Positions 46,201 through 54,166 of a DNA stretch of 64,000 nt are shown here, piece after piece. The notes beneath the pieces are model-generated. The model was not told the DNA's origin. It did no database searches and saw nothing but the letters and a program-made list of their open reading frames with translations. The DNA lies in the NCBI GenBank assembly GCA_947501115.1, contig CANMVX010000006.1, forward strand, positions 61,587-125,586. The letters are read 5' to 3'. Each line of letters opens with the position of its first letter. Positions within the stretch are counted from its first letter, which is position 1. This DNA comes from Haliscomenobacteraceae bacterium (GTDB lineage: Bacteria > Bacteroidota > Bacteroidia > Chitinophagales > Saprospiraceae). The position numbers were made by a program, and so were the translations under genes.

Positions 46201-46578
46201 GTAATTCAAACTGCTCCTGGCGTATATACAGAACATTTAGGTGGACCTGGCACATCTGTCAGACCTGCGTCTAATCAGTTTGCCTGGAGTTACAATCAAC
46301 AAGTTACTTTTGACGCTGATTTCTTGAAAATGCGTGAATTAGCTATTGGTTATGACCTTCCAAAAATGAAGGGAATCAGAGCTGCAACGGTGTCATTATT
46401 TACCAGAAATTTAATTCTTTGGACCAAAGGTAGAAATGGTATTGATCCTGAAAGGGCTTTCCAGCTTACAGGTTCAAAACAGGGGGATACTCAAAATATC
46501 TTCAGACAAGGGATAGAATTGCAGAATGTAGAACCGTGGACCTTGTCTTTTGGAGCAAAACTTAACGTAACGTTCTAA
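43249..46578 (+). CDS. SusC/RagA-type TonB-linked outer-membrane transporter
   Basis: 1109 residues. The signal peptide (MMLLSVFLTIISFSAVQSQ) is followed by the carboxypeptidase-regulatory-like domain (TITGKVSSAEDGEVLSFVNV, about 32-105), then the plug opened by LNEVVVTALGI and containing SVLKGPSAAALYGSRAGNGVI, then the 22-strand barrel with a C-terminal aromatic end (GAKLNVTF). It imports an oligosaccharide or other nutrient bound by its SusD partner, encoded 36 bases downstream. The nature of the glycan is not evident. Confidence 0.95.
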   Translation: MHAQPNYQSVKMMLLSVFLTIISFSAVQSQTKTITGKVSSAEDGEVLSFVNVTIQGTTKGVVTDDAGKYSIDVDGATSVLEFSFVGYETQLVTVGNQVVINVALAASSQRLNEVVVTALGITREEKSLGYSVGKVKGDALRTVSQENVINALAGRVAGVTVNQTSVVGSSTSIVIRGATSLTSDNQPLFIINGVPVQNSLSNMRVMGNRNEVDYGNPISDLNPDDIESVSVLKGPSAAALYGSRAGNGVIIITTKKGKKGEALSVNFSSSNVFETPYRYLDLHYKFANGNRVGLLDERSEYWTGMELDKGLKAAQWNSPVDANGAKVPTELKSFPDNMKNFVQTGITSTNSLAISGSSDKTNYRLSYTNMSHRGMIPNSDLFRHNLSLSTTYDLTKKLRLSTDINLTRSNSNSRPSTGNRGANPLEAVYNWSHVDVRDLASVWVPGQEGIQQLSPSNNMDNPYFIANHMLNGFLRDRAFGSVKAEYNFNPNLSSQIRASFDTYTEERETKIPYSYTQERNGAYHLQNLANQESNIEFLTTYKKKLANFSLTATAGGNIMQQSFSDNYVGSAGGVGLIVPNLYRISNISAVGIRYANGSSRKMIYSLFSTASLGFKDQFYVDLSARNDWSSTLPAANRSYFYPSVSVSWLANTTFNLPDFISLFKIRAGLAQVGNDTNPYALEPTLGTESWGTLVYNTYPGTLLNPNLKPEINTSREVGVDFNLFNNRLRFEGTYFYQENTNQILNIQSPSSTGFNAKQINAGVISSRGWELMIGGTPIKGENGLSWDINVNVTRMRTRLESLTPGMNFITLWDDNNGGAQTYVGEDIGNLYSRGYSKVKDPKSPYYNWPILTPQGAWIPDNSREGRVKVGNFNPDAMIGVQSMLRYKRWNLSTSFDWRIGGQYQSFTYRYGGSNWKSQLQMDKLIPGGLYTPDQLIALLKSDPEKYIIPQNGNFPRVGGYTQAAGGLPNPLGTATNYDGVFIPGVIQTAPGVYTEHLGGPGTSVRPASNQFAWSYNQQVTFDADFLKMRELAIGYDLPKMKGIRAATVSLFTRNLILWTKGRNGIDPERAFQLTGSKQGDTQNIFRQGIELQNVEPWTLSFGAKLNVTF

Positions 46579-46613
46579 TTTAATTTCTCGAATAATCTTT
46601 AAAATTAACGGTT

Positions 46614-48302
46614 ATGAATATATTTAAATCTTTAACAAAAGTTTCACTCATCGCAGGTGTATTTCTGATTGCCTCTTGTGAAAGTCTGGATGAGATTAAT
46701 GTTAATCCCAATGGCGTGCCTACGTCTGAGGCAAATGCCAATCTTTTATTACCTGGTATCCAAAGGGGTATCGCCACAAGTTTGTTAAATCTGGGGTATC
46801 AGGAAATTGGTGGTACGGTGCAACATACGCAGAAAGACGGTTGGTGGACGGGTCACAATCAATATGAATGGGGCCTCGTTGACTGGAATGGCTGGTATGG
46901 CTTGCTTAGGACAAACAGATTTTTAGGAGAACGTGCCACTAAGGAAAATCTGGAATTTCACAACGGTATTCATTTGGCTATGCGTGCCTTAATTTTTGGT
47001 ACCATTACCGATCTTTGGGGGGATGCTCCATACACTAATGCCCTAAAAGGTGATCAGATTGGGGCAGATTTTGAATATCCCGCTTATGATAGTCAGGAAA
47101 TTATTTATAAAGGGGTAATTGCTGATCTTCAAGCAGCATCTAAAATTTTTGCTACTGGCAAAAACGTGGGTATTATTCCAAATTATGACTTGTTCTTTGC
47201 AGGAAATGCAACAAAATGGCATCAATTTACCAATTCTTTGTTGTTGAGATATGCCATGAGAATATCGTCTAAATTACCCGATTTGGCTAAATCTACTATT
47301 GAATCTGTTTATTCTTCAGGTGTTTATATCAAATCTGCAGCCGATGATGTAGCCATCAATTATATCGGTGCTTCATCTGCCGATTCCTGGCCAACAGCCG
47401 CTGATTTTGATGCAGGTTCTAACTTTAGAAGACTAAAACCCGCAACTACGTTGATTAACAAATTAGTAGCTGATAACGATCCCCGTCTTCCAATATGGAC
47501 CAGGCCGGTTCATTGCAGGTGGGTAGAGGATGTTACCCTTAATACTGCCGTCGATCCGTTCATTAGAAAAAATGGCGTTATTGTTAATGGCGTAAAATCC
47601 TATTCCGATGCAAGATATTTAACAGAAATCGCTGCCGGAGGGAAATTTACCAGGCATTATAATCCTACCTTATTAGGTAAAAAGTTAGATACAGGAAATT
47701 ATGTGGGTGTGCCACCAGCTGAACTTGAACCAAGTGAGTATAATTTAAACCCAACGCCTGGTCAACAAGTTGAAAATCAACACGTTTCCCAATTAGCCGA
47801 CGTTTATAGAAATAAATCAGGTGGAATTTTGCGCGCAAGGATTATTTCTGCATCGGAAGTACATTTTATTTTGGCAGAAGCTGCTTTAAGAGGATGGTCA
47901 GCTGGTGCAGCTAAGTCAAATTATGATCAGGCCATAAAGTTGTCCCTGGATACGTGGGGCGTGGGAAGTGGTTATAACGCATTTATCGCCAATCCGTCGG
48001 TAGCTTATAATGGTACTCTAAAACAGATCATTGAACAAAAATGGGTGGCTTCCTGGACCACAGCTACTGAGGCTTGGTTCGATTACAGAAGAACAGGTTT
48101 CCCTGAACTGAAGGTGGGTCCTGGTTCTCCTGAACCTGTCGTGGCTGTAAGATTTACTTATGGCAATAACGAAATTAATTTCAATGCTGAGCAGACTAAA
48201 AAGGCAATAGATAAATTAGAAGTGTCTTACGGTAAAACCAGAGGTAATAATAACCAATGGGGTAAATCCTGGCTTCTTCAAGGTACAGGAAAACCTTGGT
48301 AA
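46614..48302 (+). CDS. SusD/RagB-type nutrient-binding lipoprotein
   Basis: 562 residues with a lipobox at about residue 23 (LIASCESLDEINVNPNGVP). The opening NVNPN pattern and helical TPR-like scaffold (LLLPGIQRG, IKLSLDTWG near the C-terminus) match the SusD-like_2 branch. It sits on top of the SusC barrel and captures ligand at the cell surface. A strong intrinsic terminator follows 12 bases after the stop, closing the SusCD unit. Confidence 0.93.
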   Translation: MNIFKSLTKVSLIAGVFLIASCESLDEINVNPNGVPTSEANANLLLPGIQRGIATSLLNLGYQEIGGTVQHTQKDGWWTGHNQYEWGLVDWNGWYGLLRTNRFLGERATKENLEFHNGIHLAMRALIFGTITDLWGDAPYTNALKGDQIGADFEYPAYDSQEIIYKGVIADLQAASKIFATGKNVGIIPNYDLFFAGNATKWHQFTNSLLLRYAMRISSKLPDLAKSTIESVYSSGVYIKSAADDVAINYIGASSADSWPTAADFDAGSNFRRLKPATTLINKLVADNDPRLPIWTRPVHCRWVEDVTLNTAVDPFIRKNGVIVNGVKSYSDARYLTEIAAGGKFTRHYNPTLLGKKLDTGNYVGVPPAELEPSEYNLNPTPGQQVENQHVSQLADVYRNKSGGILRARIISASEVHFILAEAALRGWSAGAAKSNYDQAIKLSLDTWGVGSGYNAFIANPSVAYNGTLKQIIEQKWVASWTTATEAWFDYRRTGFPELKVGPGSPEPVVAVRFTYGNNEINFNAEQTKKAIDKLEVSYGKTRGNNNQWGKSWLLQGTGKPW

Positions 48303-48313
48303 ATGATATTTTT

Positions 48314-48354
48314 GAACTGGACTACGCTATCTTGTAGTCCAGTTCTTTCTTTTT
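48314..48354 (+). terminator. intrinsic terminator after susD
   Basis: GAACTGGACTAC and GTAGTCCAGTTC form a perfect 12-bp stem (48314-48325, 48334-48345) with an 8-base loop, followed by a T-rich tail (TTTCTTTTT). It separates SusCD from the propeller-toroid gene, possibly with partial read-through. Confidence 0.85.
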
Positions 48355-48379
48355 CCTAAAAAATGTCTAATAAACAAGT

Positions 48380-50599
48380 ATGAAAAAATATCTTTTTGGC
48401 GCCTTTCTTGGCGCCTTTTTTTTAACGAATGTCGTCTTCGCTCAGACGAAAATGGTCCAGCCTGTTTATCAGGATAAACCTTACCTACAAGACTATAGTG
48501 TAAAATATTATACTCAAAGTACTGAGGTTCAACTTGAATCTTCGCATAGTGACAGAAATGGCAATATCAGTGTTTTTTCTAATAATGGTTTGCTTATTCC
48601 TCATAATGGCCAGTTTTTGTACCCAGGTACTTTTCAAGCCGATAAAAAATATCGGACCATTGGCAACAAAACGATACAAGGGGCTTTTGCTTATAAAGAT
48701 CAATTTGTGTTAATCTATGATAAAGCCGTTTTTAGTAACGCCTGGGCTGGTTCTGTCTATTGTCACCATGAGCTTCCAAAGGCAAATAAAGGCGTGGGGG
48801 GTAAAAATTTTGATTTTTTGATTGCTTATGAAAATGATTTTCACTACGTAAGTGAATCTAAAACATGGTTTAAATCAAAATTAGATGAAAAAATACTGGA
48901 TATTCGTTATCAGGCGGGTACCGATTTATTCTGGTTACTTAGTGCGAAGGGCCTTTATAAATTTAATCCTAAAGCGAACACTAATCTCTTGGTTTATGGC
49001 GGTGCAGAACTAACCTCATTTGATATTCAGGGTAAAAATGCCGTGGTCGGAAGTAAGAAGGGGTATTTTGTCGTTGATTTAACTACGGGAAAGGCTTCCA
49101 GCTTAAATCAAAAATTACCTGTTACAGATATAACGGCTGTTTGCGTGATTGGTGATAGAATTTGGTTCGGTTCAACCAATGGCGCTTTTGCATCGCGGAA
49201 AGATGGAAAGTATGATTATTATCAGGGGGAACGCTGGCTTCCGGGAAACGTCGTTAAAAGTATTAATCCAGGTCCCAATAATAGTGTCCTTGTTGTTACC
49301 GATGCGGGCTTAGGTCAGATTTGTTTTAAATCGATGACCTTACATGAAAAGGCTCAGTTTTTCCAGCAACAAGTGCGTCAACGTCACATTAGAAATGGCT
49401 TTAATGCTTCGCTGTCAGGCATGGAAAAGGGAAATCTAAGTAGTGGATTTTTAGCGGACTCCGATAATGATGGACTTTGGACATCCATGTATTTTGGTGC
49501 CGAAATTTTTCGATACGCGGTGACTAAAGAGGCTGATGCCTTGGCAAATATCAGGGAATGCCTTGATGCTATGGAGCGTTTATATACGATTAATCCTATA
49601 CCCGGCTTTCCATCGCGGTCTTTTGAACGACGCGGATTTATTGAAAAATTAAGTGATCCGGAACGTTGGCAACATTCTCCGGACCCGGAATGGGATTGGA
49701 AAGCGACTACTTCTTCAGACGAGGTGATTGGTCATATTTTTGCCTTTGGTGCCTTAGCTGAATTAGTGCAGGTTCCGGATGTGAAATCCCGCGCTATACA
49801 ACTTATCGATACCGTAATGTCGCATATCATTAAAAATGACTGGTATCTCATAGATTACGACGGAAAACCTACCCTTTGGGGTAAATGGAATCCTTCTTAT
49901 GTGAATGGTTTTCCTACCAATGTAGGTGACCGGAAATTGAATTCCAGTAATATCGTTGCTATGCTTCAAACCGCTTATCGCTTTACCAATAAACCAATCT
50001 ATAAGGAGAAGGCTTTTGAACTCATGAATAAACATAAATATTATGAAAATTTAATGAGACCTATGGCATTTATAAGCATGGCTCCCGCAAATGCCGATGA
50101 TTATTCCAAATATCTTTCCGAATCGTGGAATCATTCCGATGATGAAATGTATTATATGGGCTATTGGGGGCTTTATAGATATGCTTTTAATGATACACTG
50201 AAAACGAGTTTTAAAAAATCTATTATTGACCATTTTCAAGCGGAACGTCCGGAAAAAGAAGGTCTTTGGAATATTTTTACTGCCGTAACGGGTACGCCTG
50301 ATTTCGATTTAAATGAAGGGGTTTGGTATTTAAAGGAACATCCCTTAGATCTTATCGATTGGGCCATTGCAAATAGTCATAGGGCAGATATTGAAAAAAT
50401 AGCGCCTAATTTTAGAAATCAAACCATCAAGGAGGTACTTCCTCCCGATGAACGTCCGGTTCAACGTCATAATGCCAATATGTTTAATCTCGATAGAAAG
50501 GGAGGTAACGGTGTTTCAGAACACAGCGCCGGTGATATCTGGCTTTTACCCTATTGGATGGGCCGATTCCTTGGGGTGATAAGTGCTCCAACAAAATAA
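48380..50599 (+). CDS. secreted propeller-toroid protein, copy 1 (putative glycan-active enzyme)
   Basis: 739 residues with a signal peptide (MKKYLFGAFLGAFFLTNVVFAQ). About 25-325 looks like a beta-propeller of short repeats (for example IWFGSTNGAFASR and YYQGERWLPGNVVK), as in ligand-sensor propellers. About 335-735 is helical with the motifs DSDNDGLWTS (near residue 360), SSDEVIGHIFAFG, LIDYDGKPTLWGKWNP and HPLDLIDWAIANSH, suggesting an alpha/alpha-toroid enzyme domain. The whole protein is paralogous to the product at 56922. I do not know a characterised family; glycan cleavage is inferred from the SusCD context. Confidence 0.8.
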   Translation: MKKYLFGAFLGAFFLTNVVFAQTKMVQPVYQDKPYLQDYSVKYYTQSTEVQLESSHSDRNGNISVFSNNGLLIPHNGQFLYPGTFQADKKYRTIGNKTIQGAFAYKDQFVLIYDKAVFSNAWAGSVYCHHELPKANKGVGGKNFDFLIAYENDFHYVSESKTWFKSKLDEKILDIRYQAGTDLFWLLSAKGLYKFNPKANTNLLVYGGAELTSFDIQGKNAVVGSKKGYFVVDLTTGKASSLNQKLPVTDITAVCVIGDRIWFGSTNGAFASRKDGKYDYYQGERWLPGNVVKSINPGPNNSVLVVTDAGLGQICFKSMTLHEKAQFFQQQVRQRHIRNGFNASLSGMEKGNLSSGFLADSDNDGLWTSMYFGAEIFRYAVTKEADALANIRECLDAMERLYTINPIPGFPSRSFERRGFIEKLSDPERWQHSPDPEWDWKATTSSDEVIGHIFAFGALAELVQVPDVKSRAIQLIDTVMSHIIKNDWYLIDYDGKPTLWGKWNPSYVNGFPTNVGDRKLNSSNIVAMLQTAYRFTNKPIYKEKAFELMNKHKYYENLMRPMAFISMAPANADDYSKYLSESWNHSDDEMYYMGYWGLYRYAFNDTLKTSFKKSIIDHFQAERPEKEGLWNIFTAVTGTPDFDLNEGVWYLKEHPLDLIDWAIANSHRADIEKIAPNFRNQTIKEVLPPDERPVQRHNANMFNLDRKGGNGVSEHSAGDIWLLPYWMGRFLGVISAPTK

Positions 50600-50607
50600 T
50601 AAAAAAA

Positions 50608-50639
50608 GAGGCTGTCTAAATGGATAGCCTCTTTTTTTT
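50608..50639. terminator. bidirectional intrinsic terminator
   Basis: GAGGCTGTC pairs with GATAGCCTC (one G-U), flanked by A-run on the left and T-run on the right, so it can serve both the propeller-toroid gene (+) and the convergent membrane protein gene (-). Its sequence is nearly the same as the katG terminator at 61516. Confidence 0.85.
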
Positions 50640-50644
50640 CTTGA

Positions 50645-51880
50645 TCAATGGATTTGAACAGCTATCCAGGCAGAAATGCCCAATATGACAATTATGACAC
50701 CTAATAATTTTACCGAATGGCTCACCTTTAATTCAGTAGGTTGAAAATCAGGGGTCAATTTTCCTATAAATGCAATAACAATAAGGTAATTTACCAAATA
50801 GAGATATTGCTCTATTCTGTAAGTACTGATAAATGCTCCGGTAATAATTAAGCTGAGAACGGTGTATAAAAGCCAATGAGAATAGAAAAATTTTTGGATT
50901 TCCAAAGGCTCAGTCATTCCTTTTTGTCGATATCTATTTATCCAGTAAGCGGCAATTCCTACGATAAGAATCAAAGTAAACCAACGGATAGAATCGTTAA
51001 TAAATGATGTATCACCCTGTAAAAGAGGGCTATATGTTTCTTCAATTTTTTTCCATACGAAACTCTGTTGCCATATAATGAATGGAATAATCAAGGCAAC
51101 CATACTTAAGTGGAATAGTTGTTTTGCAGGAAGTCTGGTTTCTTCCTCTTTTTCCCATTGGCCGCTTAAAACGCCGTAACATAGACCCGCTCCGCCAAAA
51201 AATCCTACAGAATATTCCATAACATTCCAAAAATTGAAATGAATTTTTGAAACCCAGCCTACCACCTGAAGGAAATTTCCAAATCCAAAGCCGAATCCGC
51301 CGCCTAAACCCGCATAAAGAGCAACTCTAAGCGCTGCATGATGATTATTTCTGTAAAGATGCCAATACAATGCGGCGCAAATACCAAGGCAAACGGCCCA
51401 TACTTCAGACCTCGGTGGATTCAAAAAGATACCAAGTTGTTCGACGATAAAGAAGTAGAATATAATTCCTCCAGCGGTCATTTCAAGAAGAAGTAAGCTC
51501 CATTGTATTGGTTTATTTTTTGTATCAGATAGCACAGCGCCCAATAATCCACCGCCCATAAATCCATGTAAACCACCCACTAAAAACAAGGTAGTAAAAC
51601 TATAATATGCCGTGTAAAAATCATCAGATTTGCCGTGACCGACCAATATCCCGTAGCTAATCATGCCACCAAGTCCCCAGCCAGCAGCGCCGGCAAAAGT
51701 GGCAATAAGTCCTTTTGCTATCCAGTCTTTCCTTTTTGCCAGTATTAAAACCGAGAGGGAACCAATAGCACCCGCCCAGGCAGCTCCTTGTTCATGTCCA
51801 AATTGGCCTCGAATGGCCCAAGCTGTTCCCAGTGCCATGCCAGCCAGCAACATGCTCCATACTATTTTTTTATTGTACAT
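50645..51880 (-). CDS. polytopic membrane protein, unknown function
   Basis: 411 residues with about ten to twelve predicted membrane helices, many Gly-rich (AGAAGWGLGGMISYGI, GGLHGFMGGGLLGAVL, AGLGGGFGFGFGNFL). It begins MYNKKIVWSMLLAGMALGTAWAIRGQFGHE; the GQFGHEQGA loop is notable. I cannot assign a transporter family. Its place between the propeller-toroid gene and the SGNH hydrolase, in a glycan locus, suggests inner-membrane transport of a breakdown product. That is inference. Confidence 0.7.
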   Translation of the reverse strand: MYNKKIVWSMLLAGMALGTAWAIRGQFGHEQGAAWAGAIGSLSVLILAKRKDWIAKGLIATFAGAAGWGLGGMISYGILVGHGKSDDFYTAYYSFTTLFLVGGLHGFMGGGLLGAVLSDTKNKPIQWSLLLLEMTAGGIIFYFFIVEQLGIFLNPPRSEVWAVCLGICAALYWHLYRNNHHAALRVALYAGLGGGFGFGFGNFLQVVGWVSKIHFNFWNVMEYSVGFFGGAGLCYGVLSGQWEKEEETRLPAKQLFHLSMVALIIPFIIWQQSFVWKKIEETYSPLLQGDTSFINDSIRWFTLILIVGIAAYWINRYRQKGMTEPLEIQKFFYSHWLLYTVLSLIITGAFISTYRIEQYLYLVNYLIVIAFIGKLTPDFQPTELKVSHSVKLLGVIIVILGISAWIAVQIH

Positions 51881-52059
51881 TTTTTGTAGGTTTTAGTGCC
51901 TTTAAGATAACCGATTATGATGGTTTTTTTATCTTTTTATACTTTTAAAAAACAAGCTTTTATTATTTATTAAAGTAGGATAGTAGCTTTATATGTAGTA
52001 ACTTACAAAAAAATAAACAAATTGATTTTCAGCTTGTTTGAACCATATTATCACCAGAA

Positions 52060-52782
52060 ATGCCTACTTTAATCTCTTTTAAGTCAGTTGTCGGGTTGTT
52101 TTTCCTTGTTTTTTTGCTCTCTTGCAAGAAAGACGACGAAGGAGTATCTCCAAATGAAACGGATGTTTTTAATGGAGAGGTAGTTAAGCCATTGACCTGG
52201 TTGGCATTAGGTGATTCTTATACCATTGGTCAGGGAGTAAAAGAACAGGAAAGATTTCCGGCACAGGCCGTTAAATTATTAGATGAAAGAAACTTTTTTG
52301 TTAATGAGTTGAATTATGTTGCGGTAACTGGCTGGACCACAAATGACTTAATGGTTGGATTAGATTATTACAAACCAAAATCTCATACTATCGTAAGTTT
52401 ATTGATAGGTGTGAATGACCAATACATAGAATGGGACACTATTGGGTATAGAGAGAGATTGTCAGTCCTTATGAAACGGTCTATTGTGCTGGCAAATAAT
52501 AAACCAAATCATGTCTTTGTTTTATCTATTCCTGATTATAGCGTAACCCCCTATGCCCGTTTTCTCGATGCTAAGGAAATTGCCCTTCAGATTAATCAGT
52601 TTAACCAGATTATTTATGAGGTGTCGGAAGAATATGGTTGTCCATTTGTCGATATTACCCCATTTACCAGGGAGGCAGAAAATAATCCGACCTTAATTTG
52701 CGATGATAATCTTCATCCTTCAGGTTATGATTATGCCAGATGGGCAGAAAAACTGGTAACCGCTATTCGGGGTGTTTTATAA
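52060..52782 (+). CDS. SGNH/GDSL hydrolase lipoprotein
   Basis: 240 residues with a lipobox at about residue 22 (LLSCKKDD). The block I nucleophile Ser is in ALGDSYTIGQG, block III is GVNDQY, and the Asp/His pair is in CDDNLHPSGYD, so the triad is complete. The family removes acetyl or other ester groups from carbohydrates or lipids; a carbohydrate esterase fits this glycan locus. The stop codon lies in the loop of a 19-bp terminator hairpin shared with the convergent lipoprotein gene. Confidence 0.88.
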   Translation: MPTLISFKSVVGLFFLVFLLSCKKDDEGVSPNETDVFNGEVVKPLTWLALGDSYTIGQGVKEQERFPAQAVKLLDERNFFVNELNYVAVTGWTTNDLMVGLDYYKPKSHTIVSLLIGVNDQYIEWDTIGYRERLSVLMKRSIVLANNKPNHVFVLSIPDYSVTPYARFLDAKEIALQINQFNQIIYEVSEEYGCPFVDITPFTREAENNPTLICDDNLHPSGYDYARWAEKLVTAIRGVL

Positions 52783-52803
52783 TTACCCCGAATAGTGGTT
52801 ACC
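52755..52803. terminator. bidirectional hairpin over the SGNH stop codon
   Basis: GGTAACCGCTATTCGGGGT (52755-52773) pairs with ACCCCGAATAGTGGTTACC (52785-52803), a 19-bp stem with one G-U and an 11-base loop containing the stop. The last codons of the hydrolase are part of the stem. It separates it from the convergent gene ending at 52811. Confidence 0.8.
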
Positions 52804-52810
52804 AAGTGTT

Positions 52811-54139
52811 TTATTTTTCAAATTCAATGACGTACTCAGAAAAATATTTGCCAAGATTAGAATATTTGAAGAAAAGTCGCGCTTTTTTACCAAGTTTCAA
52901 GCTGGTATTTTTTGCTGCAATATCCTCTTTTGTGTTCATAGGTTGAAGGGAAGGGTACCATAGAACATGACCAGGTTTTTGAACCAGAACCTGAGGTTTA
53001 GTCCATTTTTGAGAATGATCATCCTTGCCTAAATCCTTATGATAATTAAAGGAAATATATAGTTTATCGCCTATCCATGATTGTCCTTCTACATGACCCA
53101 TCAGCATGACCCAGCAATTTAAATAGGTGTTCCAACTTACGGAAGGACCCCAGTGAAATCCACCTGACTTAGATGATGCAGGCCCCCCGCCATTTACTAT
53201 TGGGATCTGTAAAGATTTGATAGGTTCACCGATACCGTCCCAGGGAGCATTAAATCCCGTTCCGTCCCAACGTTTTGCTTTTCCCTGCGGTTGATCGAGA
53301 TCTGAAATGAGCATTCTTGCCACACTAATGCATTGTCCTGAATGTTCTTTCTCAGGCGTATAGGTGGCAGGGTCATATATTCCGGGATAGCCGTATTCTC
53401 CATAAAAAAGATATAAATAATCACCCACGGCAACGGCAGAAGGATCACCGATTCCCCCAGCAAAAGTTTTAGATATATTATGTTTATTTAAAATCATCCG
53501 AGGTTGTTTATCTTCCAGGAAAAGACCTTTATTTTCCCAGTGCCAACCTCCGTCGGTCGATTTCATAACGCCAATTCTGGGTACAGCTGCGGGAGTAATC
53601 CTGTCAGTCAAGCCTAGTGGCCAGTCTTTATCTTGATATCCTTCCTTTGTTTCCGGATTAAAAGGCAGGGTTTCCGGATAGTTTTCATTATGATAAATGG
53701 CGTACAAGGTGCGACCAGAGGTATCATTTTGTGCTTGATAAACCGTTTCAAACCAAATGGCACCATGTAAACCTTTTTGTCCCAGAGGAGCATTTAGCGG
53801 TAGGGAAGGGGCTATATATTTATCTGCCGGAGTGCTAAAAACCTCATCTGCATTGAATCCAGAGGCAAATTTCAAATCTTTGGCATACCCCCAAACTGGA
53901 TCCTCTCCATATTTTCCGGGAAAAATCCTAAGCGTATCGCCAATCCAGGCTTCCGCCATATTGCAGTCAACAAAATTATTGAAATGAAAAGTATCAGTAG
54001 TTATTAACTTAAATTTTACCCCGTTAGACTGGTTAGTATTACCTTCATTTTCTTTGGACGAAGGTTGACACCCTGCCAGCATTATTACTAAAAATAGTAG
54101 ATTTTGGGCAGATAAATAAGGGCTGATTTTGTTTGCCAT
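52811..54139 (-). CDS. lipoprotein with DUF4185-like beta-propeller
   Basis: 442 residues; lipobox near residue 24 (IMLAGCQPS). Repeated patterns such as GGIGDPSAVAVGDYLYLFYGEYG and WNTYLNCWVMLMG resemble five-bladed propeller proteins (DUF4185 or GH43/sialidase-like folds) that bind or cut glycans. I see no definite catalytic set. It is the last gene of the glycan region before the cobalamin receptor and lies 27 bases after the receptor stop, on the same strand, so read-through from the receptor is possible. Confidence 0.7.
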   Translation of the reverse strand: MANKISPYLSAQNLLFLVIMLAGCQPSSKENEGNTNQSNGVKFKLITTDTFHFNNFVDCNMAEAWIGDTLRIFPGKYGEDPVWGYAKDLKFASGFNADEVFSTPADKYIAPSLPLNAPLGQKGLHGAIWFETVYQAQNDTSGRTLYAIYHNENYPETLPFNPETKEGYQDKDWPLGLTDRITPAAVPRIGVMKSTDGGWHWENKGLFLEDKQPRMILNKHNISKTFAGGIGDPSAVAVGDYLYLFYGEYGYPGIYDPATYTPEKEHSGQCISVARMLISDLDQPQGKAKRWDGTGFNAPWDGIGEPIKSLQIPIVNGGGPASSKSGGFHWGPSVSWNTYLNCWVMLMGHVEGQSWIGDKLYISFNYHKDLGKDDHSQKWTKPQVLVQKPGHVLWYPSLQPMNTKEDIAAKNTSLKLGKKARLFFKYSNLGKYFSEYVIEFEK

Positions 54140-54166
54140 AATTTTCTTGGTTTGAATATAAAAATA

